The position numbers and the translations under genes were made by a program. The notes under the pieces are model-generated. The model saw only the letters and a list, made by a program, of their open reading frames with translations. It ran no database searches and was not told the origin of the DNA. Positions 52,572-61,087 of a DNA stretch of 64,000 bases are shown piece after piece (position 1 is the first letter of the stretch; every line of letters starts with the position of its first letter). Origin of the DNA: CAZVEE01 sp964625525 (GTDB lineage Bacteria; Pseudomonadota; Alphaproteobacteria; JAJFIK01); contig CAZVEE010000007.1 of the NCBI GenBank assembly GCA_964625525.1, forward strand, positions 4,947-68,946, given 5' to 3'.

Positions 52572-54026
52572 TCACCGGTCGGTGCGCTCGGCCAGGATGC
52601 GCATATTATCCTCATGGGTCTTGCGGTCGATGCGATAGAGCGACACGCACAGCACCGAGGCGACATAGGTCAGGAAAATCACCGGCACATAAATCCAACC
52701 CAGACGCGTGACCAAGGCAGGATCAACCTCACCGGGCTGTGCCGCCGCCGGGAACCCCACCACAGTCAGCAGAATGCCGGCGATGAAGAGACCCAGGCCG
52801 GAGACCAGTTTCTGCGTGAACGTGCGCGCCGAATAGAACAGCCCTTCCGAGCGCCGTCCCGTCACCACCGCGCTGTCCTCCACCACATCCGCCACCATGG
52901 ATGCCATGATGATCTGCGTGGCGATAATCAGCGCAATATCCACAGTGGAAATTAGCACCAGCAGCGGCAACAGGATGGGATCACCGTTTTCGGGAAAGAA
53001 GCCGATCAGGCGCAGGAAATAGGGCAGCGGCGCCAGGGTGAAGGCGATGAAGCCAATGCTCATGGCCGCCTGGCGCTTGCCGAGCCAATGGGACGCCGCC
53101 GGTGCAATTCGAAAGGCCAGAAGCGCGGATATCACAAAGCCATAGATGAAATAGATGACCTGATCCGTATTCAGCTCCCAGAAAAACGTCACGAAATAGT
53201 AGTTCAGAGACTGGCTGAGCCCTTGGCCCAGAGCGAAGAACACCATCGCCAGAAACAGCGCCAGGAAGGAGCGGTTAGACAGGGTCTCGAGCACTTCCCG
53301 GGTCGCTTCGCCCCAAGACAGGCGCGGCCGCGGGCTGGGCTGGGGCAACGTGGGAATGAGGTGATGCGTGCCCGCGGCGGAAATGAAAATGAAGATCAGC
53401 ATCAAGACGGCCGCGATCGTGCCGTAAGTCTCATACCCCTCCCGGTTCAAAATGCCGAAAGGCTGGGCTTCCGTTGGCACCAGCAGAAAGCCGAACGCAG
53501 CCATGGCGATCAGCAACCCGCCAGCCCACCCAAACAGGTAGCGGTAGCCGATAATGCTGGTGCGCTGATCGTAATCGCCCGTGAGTTCAGGCGTCATGGC
53601 GGTACTGGGCACTTCGTACAAGGTCAGGCTGGTGCGCACCAGGACGGCCATGATCACGAGATAGAAGAACTGCCCCGTCCCTGAAAGACCATCGGGCACA
53701 TTCCAGAAAAAGAAGTAAGCCCCGGCAACGGGAATGATGGCGCCATACATGAAAGGGTGACGACGCCCCAGGGACGAGCGCAGTCGATCCGACCAATTGC
53801 CCACGATGGGATCCGACAGTGCGTCAATGCACAGCGCGACAAAGCCCGCCAATGCCACAGTCGCGGCCGGCATGCCCAGCACTTGATTGTAGAAAATCAG
53901 CAGGAAGTAGTTAAAGCCATTTTCTTTGATGCCATACGCCGCCGCCCCAATACCGTAGGCCAGCTTGGTCGACAGGGGCACGCGCTTGGGCGGCACCTGG
54001 ATCTGCGCGGCTTGCTCCACTGTCAC
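52572..54026 (-). CDS. GPH-family sugar:cation symporter (MFS)
   Basis: A 484-residue 12-helix transporter. Seen: STKLAYGIGAAAYGIKENGFNYFLLIFYNQVLGM (helix 1 region; landmark YGIGAAAYGI), DALSDPIVGNWSDRLRSSLGRRHPFM (about 65-90), YEVPSTAMTPELTGDYDQRTSI (about 130-150; landmark P-S-x-A-M-x-P-E-L) and MVADVVEDSAVVTGRRSEGLFYSARTF (about 390-415). These are typical of the GPH (MelB-like) family. The substrate, probably a glycoside, is unknown. GTG start at 54026 with GGGAG upstream; the frame continues upstream into tRNA-Pro flanking DNA without family sequence. Confidence 0.9.
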   Translation of the reverse strand: MTVEQAAQIQVPPKRVPLSTKLAYGIGAAAYGIKENGFNYFLLIFYNQVLGMPAATVALAGFVALCIDALSDPIVGNWSDRLRSSLGRRHPFMYGAIIPVAGAYFFFWNVPDGLSGTGQFFYLVIMAVLVRTSLTLYEVPSTAMTPELTGDYDQRTSIIGYRYLFGWAGGLLIAMAAFGFLLVPTEAQPFGILNREGYETYGTIAAVLMLIFIFISAAGTHHLIPTLPQPSPRPRLSWGEATREVLETLSNRSFLALFLAMVFFALGQGLSQSLNYYFVTFFWELNTDQVIYFIYGFVISALLAFRIAPAASHWLGKRQAAMSIGFIAFTLAPLPYFLRLIGFFPENGDPILLPLLVLISTVDIALIIATQIIMASMVADVVEDSAVVTGRRSEGLFYSARTFTQKLVSGLGLFIAGILLTVVGFPAAAQPGEVDPALVTRLGWIYVPVIFLTYVASVLCVSLYRIDRKTHEDNMRILAERTDR

Positions 54027-54157
54027 CCGCTTTGCTCCCTGCCCGGTTTTTCTCGTCTCCACTGGTTGCCAGCGTGACAGAGTTTTCAGAAACCGCCAAT
54101 GGCCGGCGCACATTTCGGGCCCGGGATCCACATGAGGGGTCTAGATGGTTCGAAAAT

Positions 54158-54234
54158 TGGTCGGGGCGCTCAGATTCGAACTGAGGACCCCCTGCTCCCA
54201 AAGCAGGTGCGCTACCAGGCTGCGCCACACCCCG
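54158..54234 (-). tRNA. tRNA-Pro (TGG)
   Basis: 77-nt cloverleaf on the minus strand: acceptor CGGGGTG/CGCCCCG (one G-T pair), anticodon loop TTTGGGA (anticodon TGG) on a CTGC/GCAG stem, T-arm CTCAGTTCGAATCTGAG, discriminator A and encoded CCA. Confidence 0.96.
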
Positions 54235-54425
54235 ACCGGATCCGCGTCTGCGAATGAGCTCTCTGCTTAACGGCTGCGCCGCCGCGACGCAACGCACAGC
54301 ATGGCCCAACCCAAAATCGGCCACAGGGTTTGCCGTAAGGCCATGACTTGCCTAGAGTTGCAGATGGTGTGGGGTGCTCTGGGCAGCAACCGTAAGGTGG
54401 CCCAGACGACGAGAGGGGCAACAGC

Positions 54426-55616
54426 ATGGACGACGACAAGACGAAAGACTCAGACCGCCAAGACACGCCGGGCCAGACGCCCGGCGAGCAAGCCGAGCAG
54501 AGCCATCCGGCACCCGGCGAGACATTGCAACCATTGGGCCGGGAGCAAGGCGGGCCCGGCAAACCAGACGCCAAGGAAGGTCTCGGCCCCGCCGGCCTGC
54601 CCCCCCATCAGGGGGGAGACGAAAACAAGGCCCCGGACCTAGACGAGGCCATGCAATACAGCCGGTCGGCCACCTACAAGACCATCGACAAAGAGGCGGA
54701 AGCCCTTGGCAAAAAACTAAACGGCTTTGTCGATCCCTTCACGGCCCAGATCCGCTTTCTGATCTTCGCCGCTGCGGTCTCGGTGCATCTGTGTTTGATC
54801 TTGAGCCTTGGCTGGCTGTTCTTAGATGTTGTGCCTTGCAGCGGCACAGGGCTCGTCTGCGCGGCCCGCCATGGCGTGGCTCTTATACCGGCCTTGGCCG
54901 TGGTCTTGGTCATGATGGTCTTCTGGGCAGCCATTTCGGCGCGCTTTCCCTTCCTGCATAACAAAGTGCATCACTGTCTCTATGAAGACCTGATCAATAC
55001 GCTGAAGAACGATACGCACCGCTATTTTGGAGAGTACCGGGCACGGGACACGGAGGATGCCGCGCTGGCCCTGCTTGGCCTCATGAAGATCCGGGCGCGG
55101 AATGTGGAGATGTATCACACGGTCTGGCTGATGCCGTTGATCATGGGGCTCAACCAGTTTCGGGCCCGGGTGACGCGCGGACTGTGGGTGTTGGCGCCAC
55201 CTTTGATCCTGGCGGCCCTGGCCCTGGCATTTTATGTGGGCTATCGCAGCGCGGCGGCAGGCGGCATCGGGGCCTTCAGTGCGGAAATGCTCGATACCGT
55301 GACGGCGGATCCCGTTTTCGCGGTTTTCGTTGCCTTGAGCGTGGCGACGGCCTTTCTGCCACTGGCGGTGGGAGACTGGATTGCGGGATCCTTGAACGAG
55401 GAACTCAAACATGTCCTCGACCTGAAACAGTATCCGTTCACGGACATCAAGGACACGGTGCTGGCGCGCTACAAAGAACTGGGGGACCTAACGCCAGCGG
55501 ACGACGGGGAAACCACGTTGCAGCCCCAGACCTTTGATGTGTCCGCGTTCATCGTGAACATCTTTTACAAGATCAACTGGCAGTTGCGGAAGTGGGAAAC
55601 CAGCCGCCGCTTCTGA
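54426..55616 (+). CDS. Hypothetical four-helix membrane protein with disordered N-terminus
   Basis: A 396-residue protein, no family recognised. Residues 1-75 are highly polar, rich in Asp, Gly, Pro, Gln and Glu and likely disordered. Four hydrophobic segments follow at about 110-136, 149-171, 253-274 and 296-318; between helices 2 and 3 lies a soluble, charged region (about 175-250) containing HHCLYEDLINTLKNDTHRYFGEYRARDTE, and the C-terminal 75 residues are again soluble. A GAGGGGC Shine-Dalgarno precedes the ATG. It is followed 88 bp later by another unknown membrane protein in the same direction, suggesting a joint function. Composition does not stand out from neighbours. Confidence 0.7.
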   Translation: MDDDKTKDSDRQDTPGQTPGEQAEQSHPAPGETLQPLGREQGGPGKPDAKEGLGPAGLPPHQGGDENKAPDLDEAMQYSRSATYKTIDKEAEALGKKLNGFVDPFTAQIRFLIFAAAVSVHLCLILSLGWLFLDVVPCSGTGLVCAARHGVALIPALAVVLVMMVFWAAISARFPFLHNKVHHCLYEDLINTLKNDTHRYFGEYRARDTEDAALALLGLMKIRARNVEMYHTVWLMPLIMGLNQFRARVTRGLWVLAPPLILAALALAFYVGYRSAAAGGIGAFSAEMLDTVTADPVFAVFVALSVATAFLPLAVGDWIAGSLNEELKHVLDLKQYPFTDIKDTVLARYKELGDLTPADDGETTLQPQTFDVSAFIVNIFYKINWQLRKWETSRRF

Positions 55617-55704
55617 GGGATCGTCGCCGGACGGGTGGCGTGATGGCGCGTCATGGGCCATCCTGCCGCCCGTTCGGTGAGTCCTAACAGGCGGTGTCCG
55701 TGTC

Positions 55705-56418
55705 ATGCATAGCGAGTCCGATCTGCAACCCTTGTCGCCGTTGGATGGGCTGATGCTCGCCCTGTTTCGATGGTTTGCGCTGGTGCTGGCGGTTTTGTCC
55801 GCCGCGGGGCTGGTGATCGCGCTCGGGTTGCTGGCGTTCGGATCGGATCGCGGTGGCGGCCGCCTCGAACGCGCGACTTTGGACGTGTTCATGGACCGTC
55901 AGGAGGCCGGCGAGGTGCCCGCCGCCCCGCGCACCGCTATCTTCACCTATGCCCCCGAAGACACCCGCGAAGCCGCCTATCAAGACCTTTACAACCGGGT
56001 GCTCGACACGGCGCGGCGCTATGACATGCTGAGCGATCCCCAGGCCCTGGTGGATACGGTCAACGGCGCCATTAAAGAGTTCGATTTGTCGGACCATCCC
56101 GATGATGGGACCTTCGCCTACGTCTATCTGACCCGCCTCAATGCCCTCGCCGAAACGCTGGCGGCGCGCCGCAACACCGGCACGGTCCCCGAAACGGTGG
56201 GCCTGGAAAGCGTCGCCGAATGGCTGCGCGCAGAAGTGCGCGAGGCCATGCTGAGGGAGGCGGCCCCGGCCAGCGGGCGCTCTTTGCTGGCGGACCGCGG
56301 GGCTCTGGCGTTTCTCTGTGCCATTGTGTTTTTAGTCTCAAGCACCGTCTGGGCCGTGCTGACAGCCATCGCGCAGGGGCGCGCGGTTTGGGACGGGCCA
56401 CACGAGCACATCGACTGA
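55705..56418 (+). CDS. Hypothetical two-helix membrane protein
   Basis: A 237-residue protein with one N-terminal (about residues 16-45, LFRWFALVLAVLSAAGLVIALG) and one C-terminal (about 201-225, ALAFLCAIVFLVSSTVWAVLTA) membrane helix, which leaves a soluble loop of about 155 residues, probably periplasmic, rich in Ala, Glu, Asp and Arg. No family recognised. The Shine-Dalgarno is weak. It follows the four-helix membrane protein and precedes a possible 51-residue membrane protein. Confidence 0.65.
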   Translation: MHSESDLQPLSPLDGLMLALFRWFALVLAVLSAAGLVIALGLLAFGSDRGGGRLERATLDVFMDRQEAGEVPAAPRTAIFTYAPEDTREAAYQDLYNRVLDTARRYDMLSDPQALVDTVNGAIKEFDLSDHPDDGTFAYVYLTRLNALAETLAARRNTGTVPETVGLESVAEWLRAEVREAMLREAAPASGRSLLADRGALAFLCAIVFLVSSTVWAVLTAIAQGRAVWDGPHEHID

Positions 56419-56551
56419 CGCCGGTGACGCGTCAGTCGGGCGTCTGCGGGCGCAGGCGATACACCCGCACCGTTTCCGATGCGACGGCGCGGCCATCCTC
56501 CAGCCGACAAAAGCGCACACCGACCGCGTTCTGTGGGCTTTGATCGGTAAT

Positions 56552-56707
56552 GTGGTGCGGCTGCTCTTCGTGCTGAGCGTGGGGCTGGTGCTTTATCGCC
56601 AGGGTGTGCCGAGCATGGCGGATCTTTACACGGTGGTGGCGCTCGGCGTGGTGCTGTACGGCACGTTCATTGCTGGGTCCGTGTGGCTTGGTGCGTGGCG
56701 GGCCTAG
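56552..56707 (+). CDS. Possible small membrane protein (51 residues)
   Basis: A short frame starting at a GTG and reading VVRLLFVLSVGLVLYRQGV, then a second hydrophobic stretch VVALGVVLYGTFIAGSVWLG and ending WRA-stop. Two membrane helices fit. The frame is open upstream through 56430 with charged sequence, so the start is uncertain, and no strong Shine-Dalgarno is seen. It could also be a degenerate remnant. Confidence 0.3.
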   Translation: MVRLLFVLSVGLVLYRQGVPSMADLYTVVALGVVLYGTFIAGSVWLGAWRA

Positions 56708-56732
56708 AGCCTTTCAATGCAGACCAGATCCT

Positions 56733-56806
56733 TGAAAGCGCGCGAGGTCCTTGTCTTGGCGCGCTTTCAGGGCGGAAAACCGCACACACTTTTCCTGAAA
56801 GCGCGC
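56733..56806. repeat. Inverted repeat with a third copy
   Basis: TGAAAGCGCGC (56733-56743) and its exact complement GCGCGCTTTCA (56759-56769) form an 11-bp stem with a 15-nt loop; a third copy TGAAAGCGCGCT lies at 56795-56806, abutting the thiL stop codon. No T-tract follows on either strand, so it is either a weak transcription-end structure between convergent genes or a small dispersed repeat. Confidence 0.7.
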
Positions 56807-57774
56807 TAGAAATGCTGAAAGCCGCTGCCAGACAGCACAAGCGGCAAGCCTGACGCGTCAGTGATGGTGACGCCGGGAGGACCCGCCTCCACACGACCGA
56901 TCGGCGTGATGGGGACGCCCGCGGCCGCGGCTGTCTCCCGGAGGTCTGCTTCTTGGTCCGGGCCCAGCGTAAAGAGCAGTTCGTAGTCGTCACCGGCTGC
57001 AATGGCCTGCTCGCGGGACCAGAGGCCTTGTGCAATGGCGGCCTGGGCGGCCCCCGACAGGGGCACGGCGTCCAGCTCCAGGGTCACGGCCACACCGGAG
57101 GCGCCGGCGATATGGCCAGCGTCCTGGGCAAGACCGTCGGAGATGTCGAGACAAGCACTGGCGAGACCGCCCAACACACGGCCCAGGGCCAGGCGCGGCT
57201 CCGGGACCTGATAGCGTGCGGCGAGGAAGGCGCCATGCTCCGCCGTCAGACCATCCGCCCGCCCCTGAAGCACCGCCAAGCCCAAACCGCCATCGCCGAT
57301 GGTCCCCGAGACATAGACTGTCTCTCCCGGCCGCGCGCCGCTGCGCGTGAGGGCTTGGCCACGCTCCACAAAACCTAGTGCGGTGACAGACAAGGTCATG
57401 GGGCCGGGCGTGGCCACCGTGTCACCGCCCCCCATGGACACGCAGAACGTGGCCAGATCCTTGCGCAGCCCATCCGCAAAGCCGGCGATCCAGTCTTCGG
57501 CGATATCCTGCGGCCAGGCAGTGGCCAGAAAGACATGGGACGGCTCGGCCCCCATGGCGGCAAGATCAGACAGGTTCACGCGCAAGAGTTTGCGCGCCAC
57601 CAAAGCGGCTGGATCGGTGCTGAGGAAATGACGATCGGCGACCATTGCGTCGGTTGTGACCACCAGATCGCGTCCGCCCGGCAGCGGGATCACGGCCGCA
57701 TCATCGGTGAGCCCCAGGGCGCCCGGTCCGGCCAACGGCGCGAAGTGGCGGGCGATCCACTCGAATTCGCGCAT
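56806..57774 (-). CDS. thiL: Thiamine-monophosphate kinase
   Basis: A 322-residue ATP-dependent kinase making thiamine pyrophosphate from thiamine monophosphate. Seen: N-terminal GLTDDAAVIPLPGGRDLVVTTDAMVADRHF (about 20-50; landmark DDAA and TTDAMVADRHF), KLLRVNLSDLAAMGAEP (63-79), GGDTV (about 117-121) and LDISDGL (about 206-212), and EQAIAAGDDYELLF near the C-terminus, all ThiL/PurM-fold hallmarks. It ends the glyA-nrdR-rib-nusB cluster, 9 bp after nusB; this is a common alphaproteobacterial order. Confidence 0.96.
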   Translation of the reverse strand: MREFEWIARHFAPLAGPGALGLTDDAAVIPLPGGRDLVVTTDAMVADRHFLSTDPAALVARKLLRVNLSDLAAMGAEPSHVFLATAWPQDIAEDWIAGFADGLRKDLATFCVSMGGGDTVATPGPMTLSVTALGFVERGQALTRSGARPGETVYVSGTIGDGGLGLAVLQGRADGLTAEHGAFLAARYQVPEPRLALGRVLGGLASACLDISDGLAQDAGHIAGASGVAVTLELDAVPLSGAAQAAIAQGLWSREQAIAAGDDYELLFTLGPDQEADLRETAAAAGVPITPIGRVEAGPPGVTITDASGLPLVLSGSGFQHF

Positions 57775-57783
57775 GGGACCGGC

Positions 57784-58281
57784 CTAGAGCATGTCAGGCT
57801 GACGCGGCGCGCCGGTCAGGTCGCGGCGTGAGCGGGCGATAGAATCGAGAGCGCCATTGACGAACCCCACTTCCTCAGCGGGAAAGAACGCATGCGCCAC
57901 ATCCACATACTCGTTGATGATGACCTTGGGCGGCACGTCATCGCGGCCCAAAAGCTCATAGGTCGCGGTGCGCAAGAGGGCGCGCAAAATACTGTCGAGG
58001 CGCTCAAGCCGCCAGGAGCTGGAGAGGATACTATTCACGGTCTGGTCGATATCGTCCTGGCGATCAATGACACCGCGCACCAGATCGGTAAAAAAAGGTT
58101 CGTCGGCTTCGTGCAAACGCTGGCCGTAAAGCTCTTGGCCCAGACGATGATGGACGAATTCCTCCACGATTTCGCGCGCGCCGCGTCCGGAGATTTCCAT
58201 CTGATAGAGAGCCTGTACAGCGGCAAGCCGGGCAACGCTGCGCCCGCCACGAAGGTCACTGGCCTGGGATCCCTCGCTCAT
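57784..58281 (-). CDS. nusB: Transcription antitermination factor NusB
   Basis: A 165-residue all-helical RNA-binding protein acting with NusE on boxA in rRNA operons. Seen: RSVARLAAVQALYQMEISG (about 14-32), LIRG-like LVRGVIDRQDDIDQTVNSIL (about 77-96), WRLERLDSILRALLRTATYELL (about 100-121) and the conserved C-terminal PPKVIINEYVDVAHAFFPAEEVGFVNGALDSIAR (landmarks VIINEYVDVA and GFVNGALD). Start overlaps the ribH stop by 4 bp. Confidence 0.96.
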   Translation of the reverse strand: MSEGSQASDLRGGRSVARLAAVQALYQMEISGRGAREIVEEFVHHRLGQELYGQRLHEADEPFFTDLVRGVIDRQDDIDQTVNSILSSSWRLERLDSILRALLRTATYELLGRDDVPPKVIINEYVDVAHAFFPAEEVGFVNGALDSIARSRRDLTGAPRQPDML

Positions 58282-58727
58282 CGGGGCACCCCGAAGCGCT
58301 GTTTGAGGCGCATCTGCGTGAGCAGCGCATCGGCGGAGAAGCCGCCCTTGTTGCCTTGCGTGCGGTTGGCGCGGGCCATGGCCTGATCCCGCGTGTCCAC
58401 GGTGAGAATGCCATTGGCCAAGGCGACTTTCTCGGTGATGGCGAGATCCATCAATCCGCGAGCGGATTCGCCGGCCACGATGTCATAGTGCGAGGTCTCC
58501 CCGCGGATCACGCAGCCCAGCGCCAAGTAACCCGCATAAAAGGGCGGCCGTTTCAGGTCCGACCCTTGGGCAAAGGCAATGGCAGCGGGGATTTCCAAAG
58601 CGCCCGCCACGGTGACGCGCTCATAGGTGACCCCGACGGCATCAAAGGCGGCCGTGGCGCCGGCCACCAGTTCATCGGCAATGTCCTCGTAGAAGCGTGC
58701 TTCGACGATCAATACGTTGTGGCTCAA
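58278..58727 (-). CDS. ribH: 6,7-dimethyl-8-ribityllumazine synthase
   Basis: A 149-residue lumazine synthase that condenses the RibA/D product with dihydroxybutanone phosphate. Seen: VEARFYEDIADEL (9-21, including the aromatic residue that stacks on the pyrimidine), GALEIPAAI (42-50), ALGCVIRGETSHYDIVAGESARGLMDLA (about 70-97; active-site His in ETSHYD) and NGILTVDTRDQAMARA. Product feeds RibE, encoded two genes upstream. Overlaps ribBA and nusB by 4 bp each. Confidence 0.96.
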   Translation of the reverse strand: MSHNVLIVEARFYEDIADELVAGATAAFDAVGVTYERVTVAGALEIPAAIAFAQGSDLKRPPFYAGYLALGCVIRGETSHYDIVAGESARGLMDLAITEKVALANGILTVDTRDQAMARANRTQGNKGGFSADALLTQMRLKQRFGVPR

Positions 58728-59923
58728 ACCCCGTCCTCCGTTTTGCCGCCCCGCCCGCCCGGGCCTCGCAGCGGAATCGCCCGATGCCCAGTGACCCGCA
58801 GGCCGTACCCATCCAGCCCCACGATCTTGCGAGGATTATTGGACAGCAGGATCATATCGCGCACGCCCAGATCGAGCAGGATTTGTGCGCCGACGCCATA
58901 TTCTCGCAGCGAGCCGGCGTCCGCTGCTGGTGCTTCACTGGTGTCCGTGCGTTCGATCTTGGCCCCATAGCGGGTCAACAGATCAGAGACCGCCGTGGGA
59001 CGCGCTTCACGGATCAACACCACAATACCGCGCCCCGCCTGGTCGATCATGCGCATGGCCTCGGCGAGCTGGCCGCTGCCACCGCCGGCAACGCCGATAA
59101 CATCTTCAAAGACATTGACCGCATGCATGCGTACCAGCACCGGCTCATCGGTGCTGATATCCCCTTTCACCAGCACCAAATGCTCCGCATAGGCAAGCCT
59201 GTTCACATAAAGCATGACCGACCAAGCGCCCGCATGCTCTGTGGTCAAATCACCTTGGGCCGTGCGATGCAGAAAGTGGTCATAGCGACGGCGATAGCGG
59301 ATCAGATCTTCGATGGTGCCAAGCTTGAGGTCGTGGCGCTTGGCGATTTCGATCAGATCGGGCAGCCGGGCCATGGAGCCGTCATCATTCATGATCTCGC
59401 AGATCACCCCGGCCGGATAAAGGCCCGCAAGCCGCGCGATATCGACGGCTGCCTCCGTATGGCCAGCGCGCACGAGCACACCGCCATCCCGCGCCACCAG
59501 GGGAAACACATGCCCCGGCGTCGCGATATCGGCAGGCCCTTTGGCCGCGTCAATAGCGACCGCAATGGTCCGCGCGCGATCATGGGCGGAAATGCCGGTG
59601 GAGACACCCTCCCGCGCTTCGATAGAAACGGTGAAGGCGGTCTGATGGCGCGACTGATTGTGCGCAGACATCAATTCCAAGTTCAGATGCGCGACCCGCT
59701 CGGCAGTGAGAGAGAGGCAGACCAGACCGCGGCCATGCTTGGTCATGAAATTGATGGCCTCGGGCGTCGCCATTTGCGCGGGAATGACGAAATCGCCCTC
59801 ATTCTCGCGATCTTCCGCATCCACCAAGATGAACATGCGCCCGTTGCGCGCATCTTCAATCACATCCTCGATGGGGGACAGCGCACTGGGGTCGATGGGC
59901 GCCTGATCTGTGGCGGCGGTCAT
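58724..59923 (-). CDS. ribBA: DHBP synthase with degenerate GTP cyclohydrolase II domain
   Basis: A 399-residue protein. The N-terminal 205 residues are 3,4-dihydroxy-2-butanone-4-phosphate synthase, with FILVDAEDRENEGDFVIPA (31-49), INFMTKHGRGLVCLSLT (about 57-73), STGISAHDRA and GHTEAAVDIARLAG. Residues about 210-385 match the RibA fold but lack the zinc-binding Cys cluster (the usual G-D-V/L-x-x-S-x-x-C-D-C stretch is replaced by VLVRMHAVNVFEDVIG), so the GTP cyclohydrolase II reaction is probably lost and a separate RibA is required. Such degenerate fusions are known in alphaproteobacteria. Overlaps ribE and ribH by 4 bp each. Confidence 0.93.
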   Translation of the reverse strand: MTAATDQAPIDPSALSPIEDVIEDARNGRMFILVDAEDRENEGDFVIPAQMATPEAINFMTKHGRGLVCLSLTAERVAHLNLELMSAHNQSRHQTAFTVSIEAREGVSTGISAHDRARTIAVAIDAAKGPADIATPGHVFPLVARDGGVLVRAGHTEAAVDIARLAGLYPAGVICEIMNDDGSMARLPDLIEIAKRHDLKLGTIEDLIRYRRRYDHFLHRTAQGDLTTEHAGAWSVMLYVNRLAYAEHLVLVKGDISTDEPVLVRMHAVNVFEDVIGVAGGGSGQLAEAMRMIDQAGRGIVVLIREARPTAVSDLLTRYGAKIERTDTSEAPAADAGSLREYGVGAQILLDLGVRDMILLSNNPRKIVGLDGYGLRVTGHRAIPLRGPGGRGGKTEDGV

Positions 59924-60528
59924 GCCATCTCCTTCAGCCGCGACACGTAGCGCGCCAGGACATCAATTTCCAGATTGACCGCGTCCCCGACCCGGGCGGC
60001 GGAAAACGCCGTATGGGTCCAGGTATGGGGGATAATGTTCAATGAGAAGCGGGTGCGCTCGGCCTGATTGACCGTCAAAGAGACCCCATCGACCGCAATG
60101 GAGCCCTTTTGGGCCACAAAGGGCGCGAGACCCTCGGGAAGGCCGATCCAGACGGTGGTGGAGCCGTCCACCGGCGTCATCTCTTCGATGCGGCCGACCC
60201 CGTCCACATGGCCTTGCACGATATGCCCGCCCAACTCGTCGCCCACTTTCAGAGCCCGTTCCAAATTGATGGGCGTATCCGGGCGCCAGGCACCAAGAGT
60301 GGTGACGCGCAAGGTCTCGGCAGAGACATTGGCGGCGAACCAGGCGCGCCCCGCCGCCTCGCCCTTGTCCACGAGCGTGAGGCAGACGCCGGAACAGGCA
60401 ATGGATGCGCCAAGCGCCACCGGCGTCAGGTCATATCCGGTCCAGATCTCCACACGCGTGTCGCCGCCCTGCCCGGCCGGCGTGACGCCGCGCACCGCGC
60501 CCACATCCGTAATGATGCCCGTGAACAT
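59920..60528 (-). CDS. ribE: Riboflavin synthase alpha chain
   Basis: A 202-residue protein with two tandem lumazine-binding barrels. Seen: MFTGIITDVGAVRGV (1-15), ASIACSGVCLTLVDKGEAAGRAWFAANVSAETLRVTTLG (about 39-78; landmarks GVCLTL and ANVSAETL), LERALKVGDELGGHIVQGHVDGVG (about 90-113), then GSIAVDGVSLTVNQ (about 140-153) and FSLNIIPHTWTHTAF. It dismutates two lumazines to riboflavin. No FMN riboswitch precedes it; only 50 bp separate it from nrdR, whose stop codon lies in a GACTGAT/ATCAGTC hairpin. Confidence 0.96.
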   Translation of the reverse strand: MFTGIITDVGAVRGVTPAGQGGDTRVEIWTGYDLTPVALGASIACSGVCLTLVDKGEAAGRAWFAANVSAETLRVTTLGAWRPDTPINLERALKVGDELGGHIVQGHVDGVGRIEEMTPVDGSTTVWIGLPEGLAPFVAQKGSIAVDGVSLTVNQAERTRFSLNIIPHTWTHTAFSAARVGDAVNLEIDVLARYVSRLKEMA

Positions 60529-60578
60529 GTTCGCGCCTGCCTTGTTTGTCTTGGTTTTCCTTGGACTGATTGTTTTGA

Positions 60579-61061
60579 TCAGTCGTCACCGTCGTCACCC
60601 GAACGGGTCAACTCGTTCAGCTCCCCAACGAAATCCTCGAAATCGCTGACTTCGCCGAAATTGCGGTACACGGAGGCAAAGCGCACATAGGCCACTTTGT
60701 CTGTCGCCGCCAAAGCCTCCATCACCATCTCCCCGATAGCGTTGGAGGTGATCTCGCTATCACCGGTACTCTCCAGACGCCGCACAATGCCAGAGACCAT
60801 GCGCTCGATCTGCTCGGGCTCAATGGGGCGCTTGCGCAGCGCGAGCTGCACTGAGCGCGAAAGCTTGTCCCGATCGAAAGGGACTTTCTTGCCATTGCGC
60901 TTGAGCACGGTCAGCTCGCGCAGCTGCACCCGCTCAAAGGTCGTAAAGCGGCCGCCACAGGCGGGACAGTAGCGCCGCCGACGAATGGCGGCGCTGTCTT
61001 CGGTGGGACGGGAGTCCTTCACCTGGGTTTCCTGACTGCCACAAAAGGGACACCGCATCAC
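60579..61061 (-). CDS. nrdR: Ribonucleotide reductase repressor NrdR
   Basis: A 160-residue repressor: N-terminal zinc ribbon with Cys4, Cys7, Cys32 and Cys35 (CPFC...CPAC) and an ATP-cone domain (about 49-135, LTVLKRNGKKVPFDRDKLSRSVQLALRKRP). It binds NrdR boxes upstream of ribonucleotide-reductase genes, none of which lie in the window. The order glyA-nrdR-rib is conserved in alphaproteobacteria; here ribD is missing directly downstream. 26 bp after glyA. Confidence 0.97.
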   Translation of the reverse strand: MMRCPFCGSQETQVKDSRPTEDSAAIRRRRYCPACGGRFTTFERVQLRELTVLKRNGKKVPFDRDKLSRSVQLALRKRPIEPEQIERMVSGIVRRLESTGDSEITSNAIGEMVMEALAATDKVAYVRFASVYRNFGEVSDFEDFVGELNELTRSGDDGDD

Positions 61062-61087
61062 GCAACCTCACACCGTCCCGTGCCTTC

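Noticed and set aside
60529..60578. FMN riboswitch upstream of ribE
   Set aside because: The gap from nrdR is 50 bp, far too short for the RFN element; only a small hairpin around the nrdR stop codon is present.
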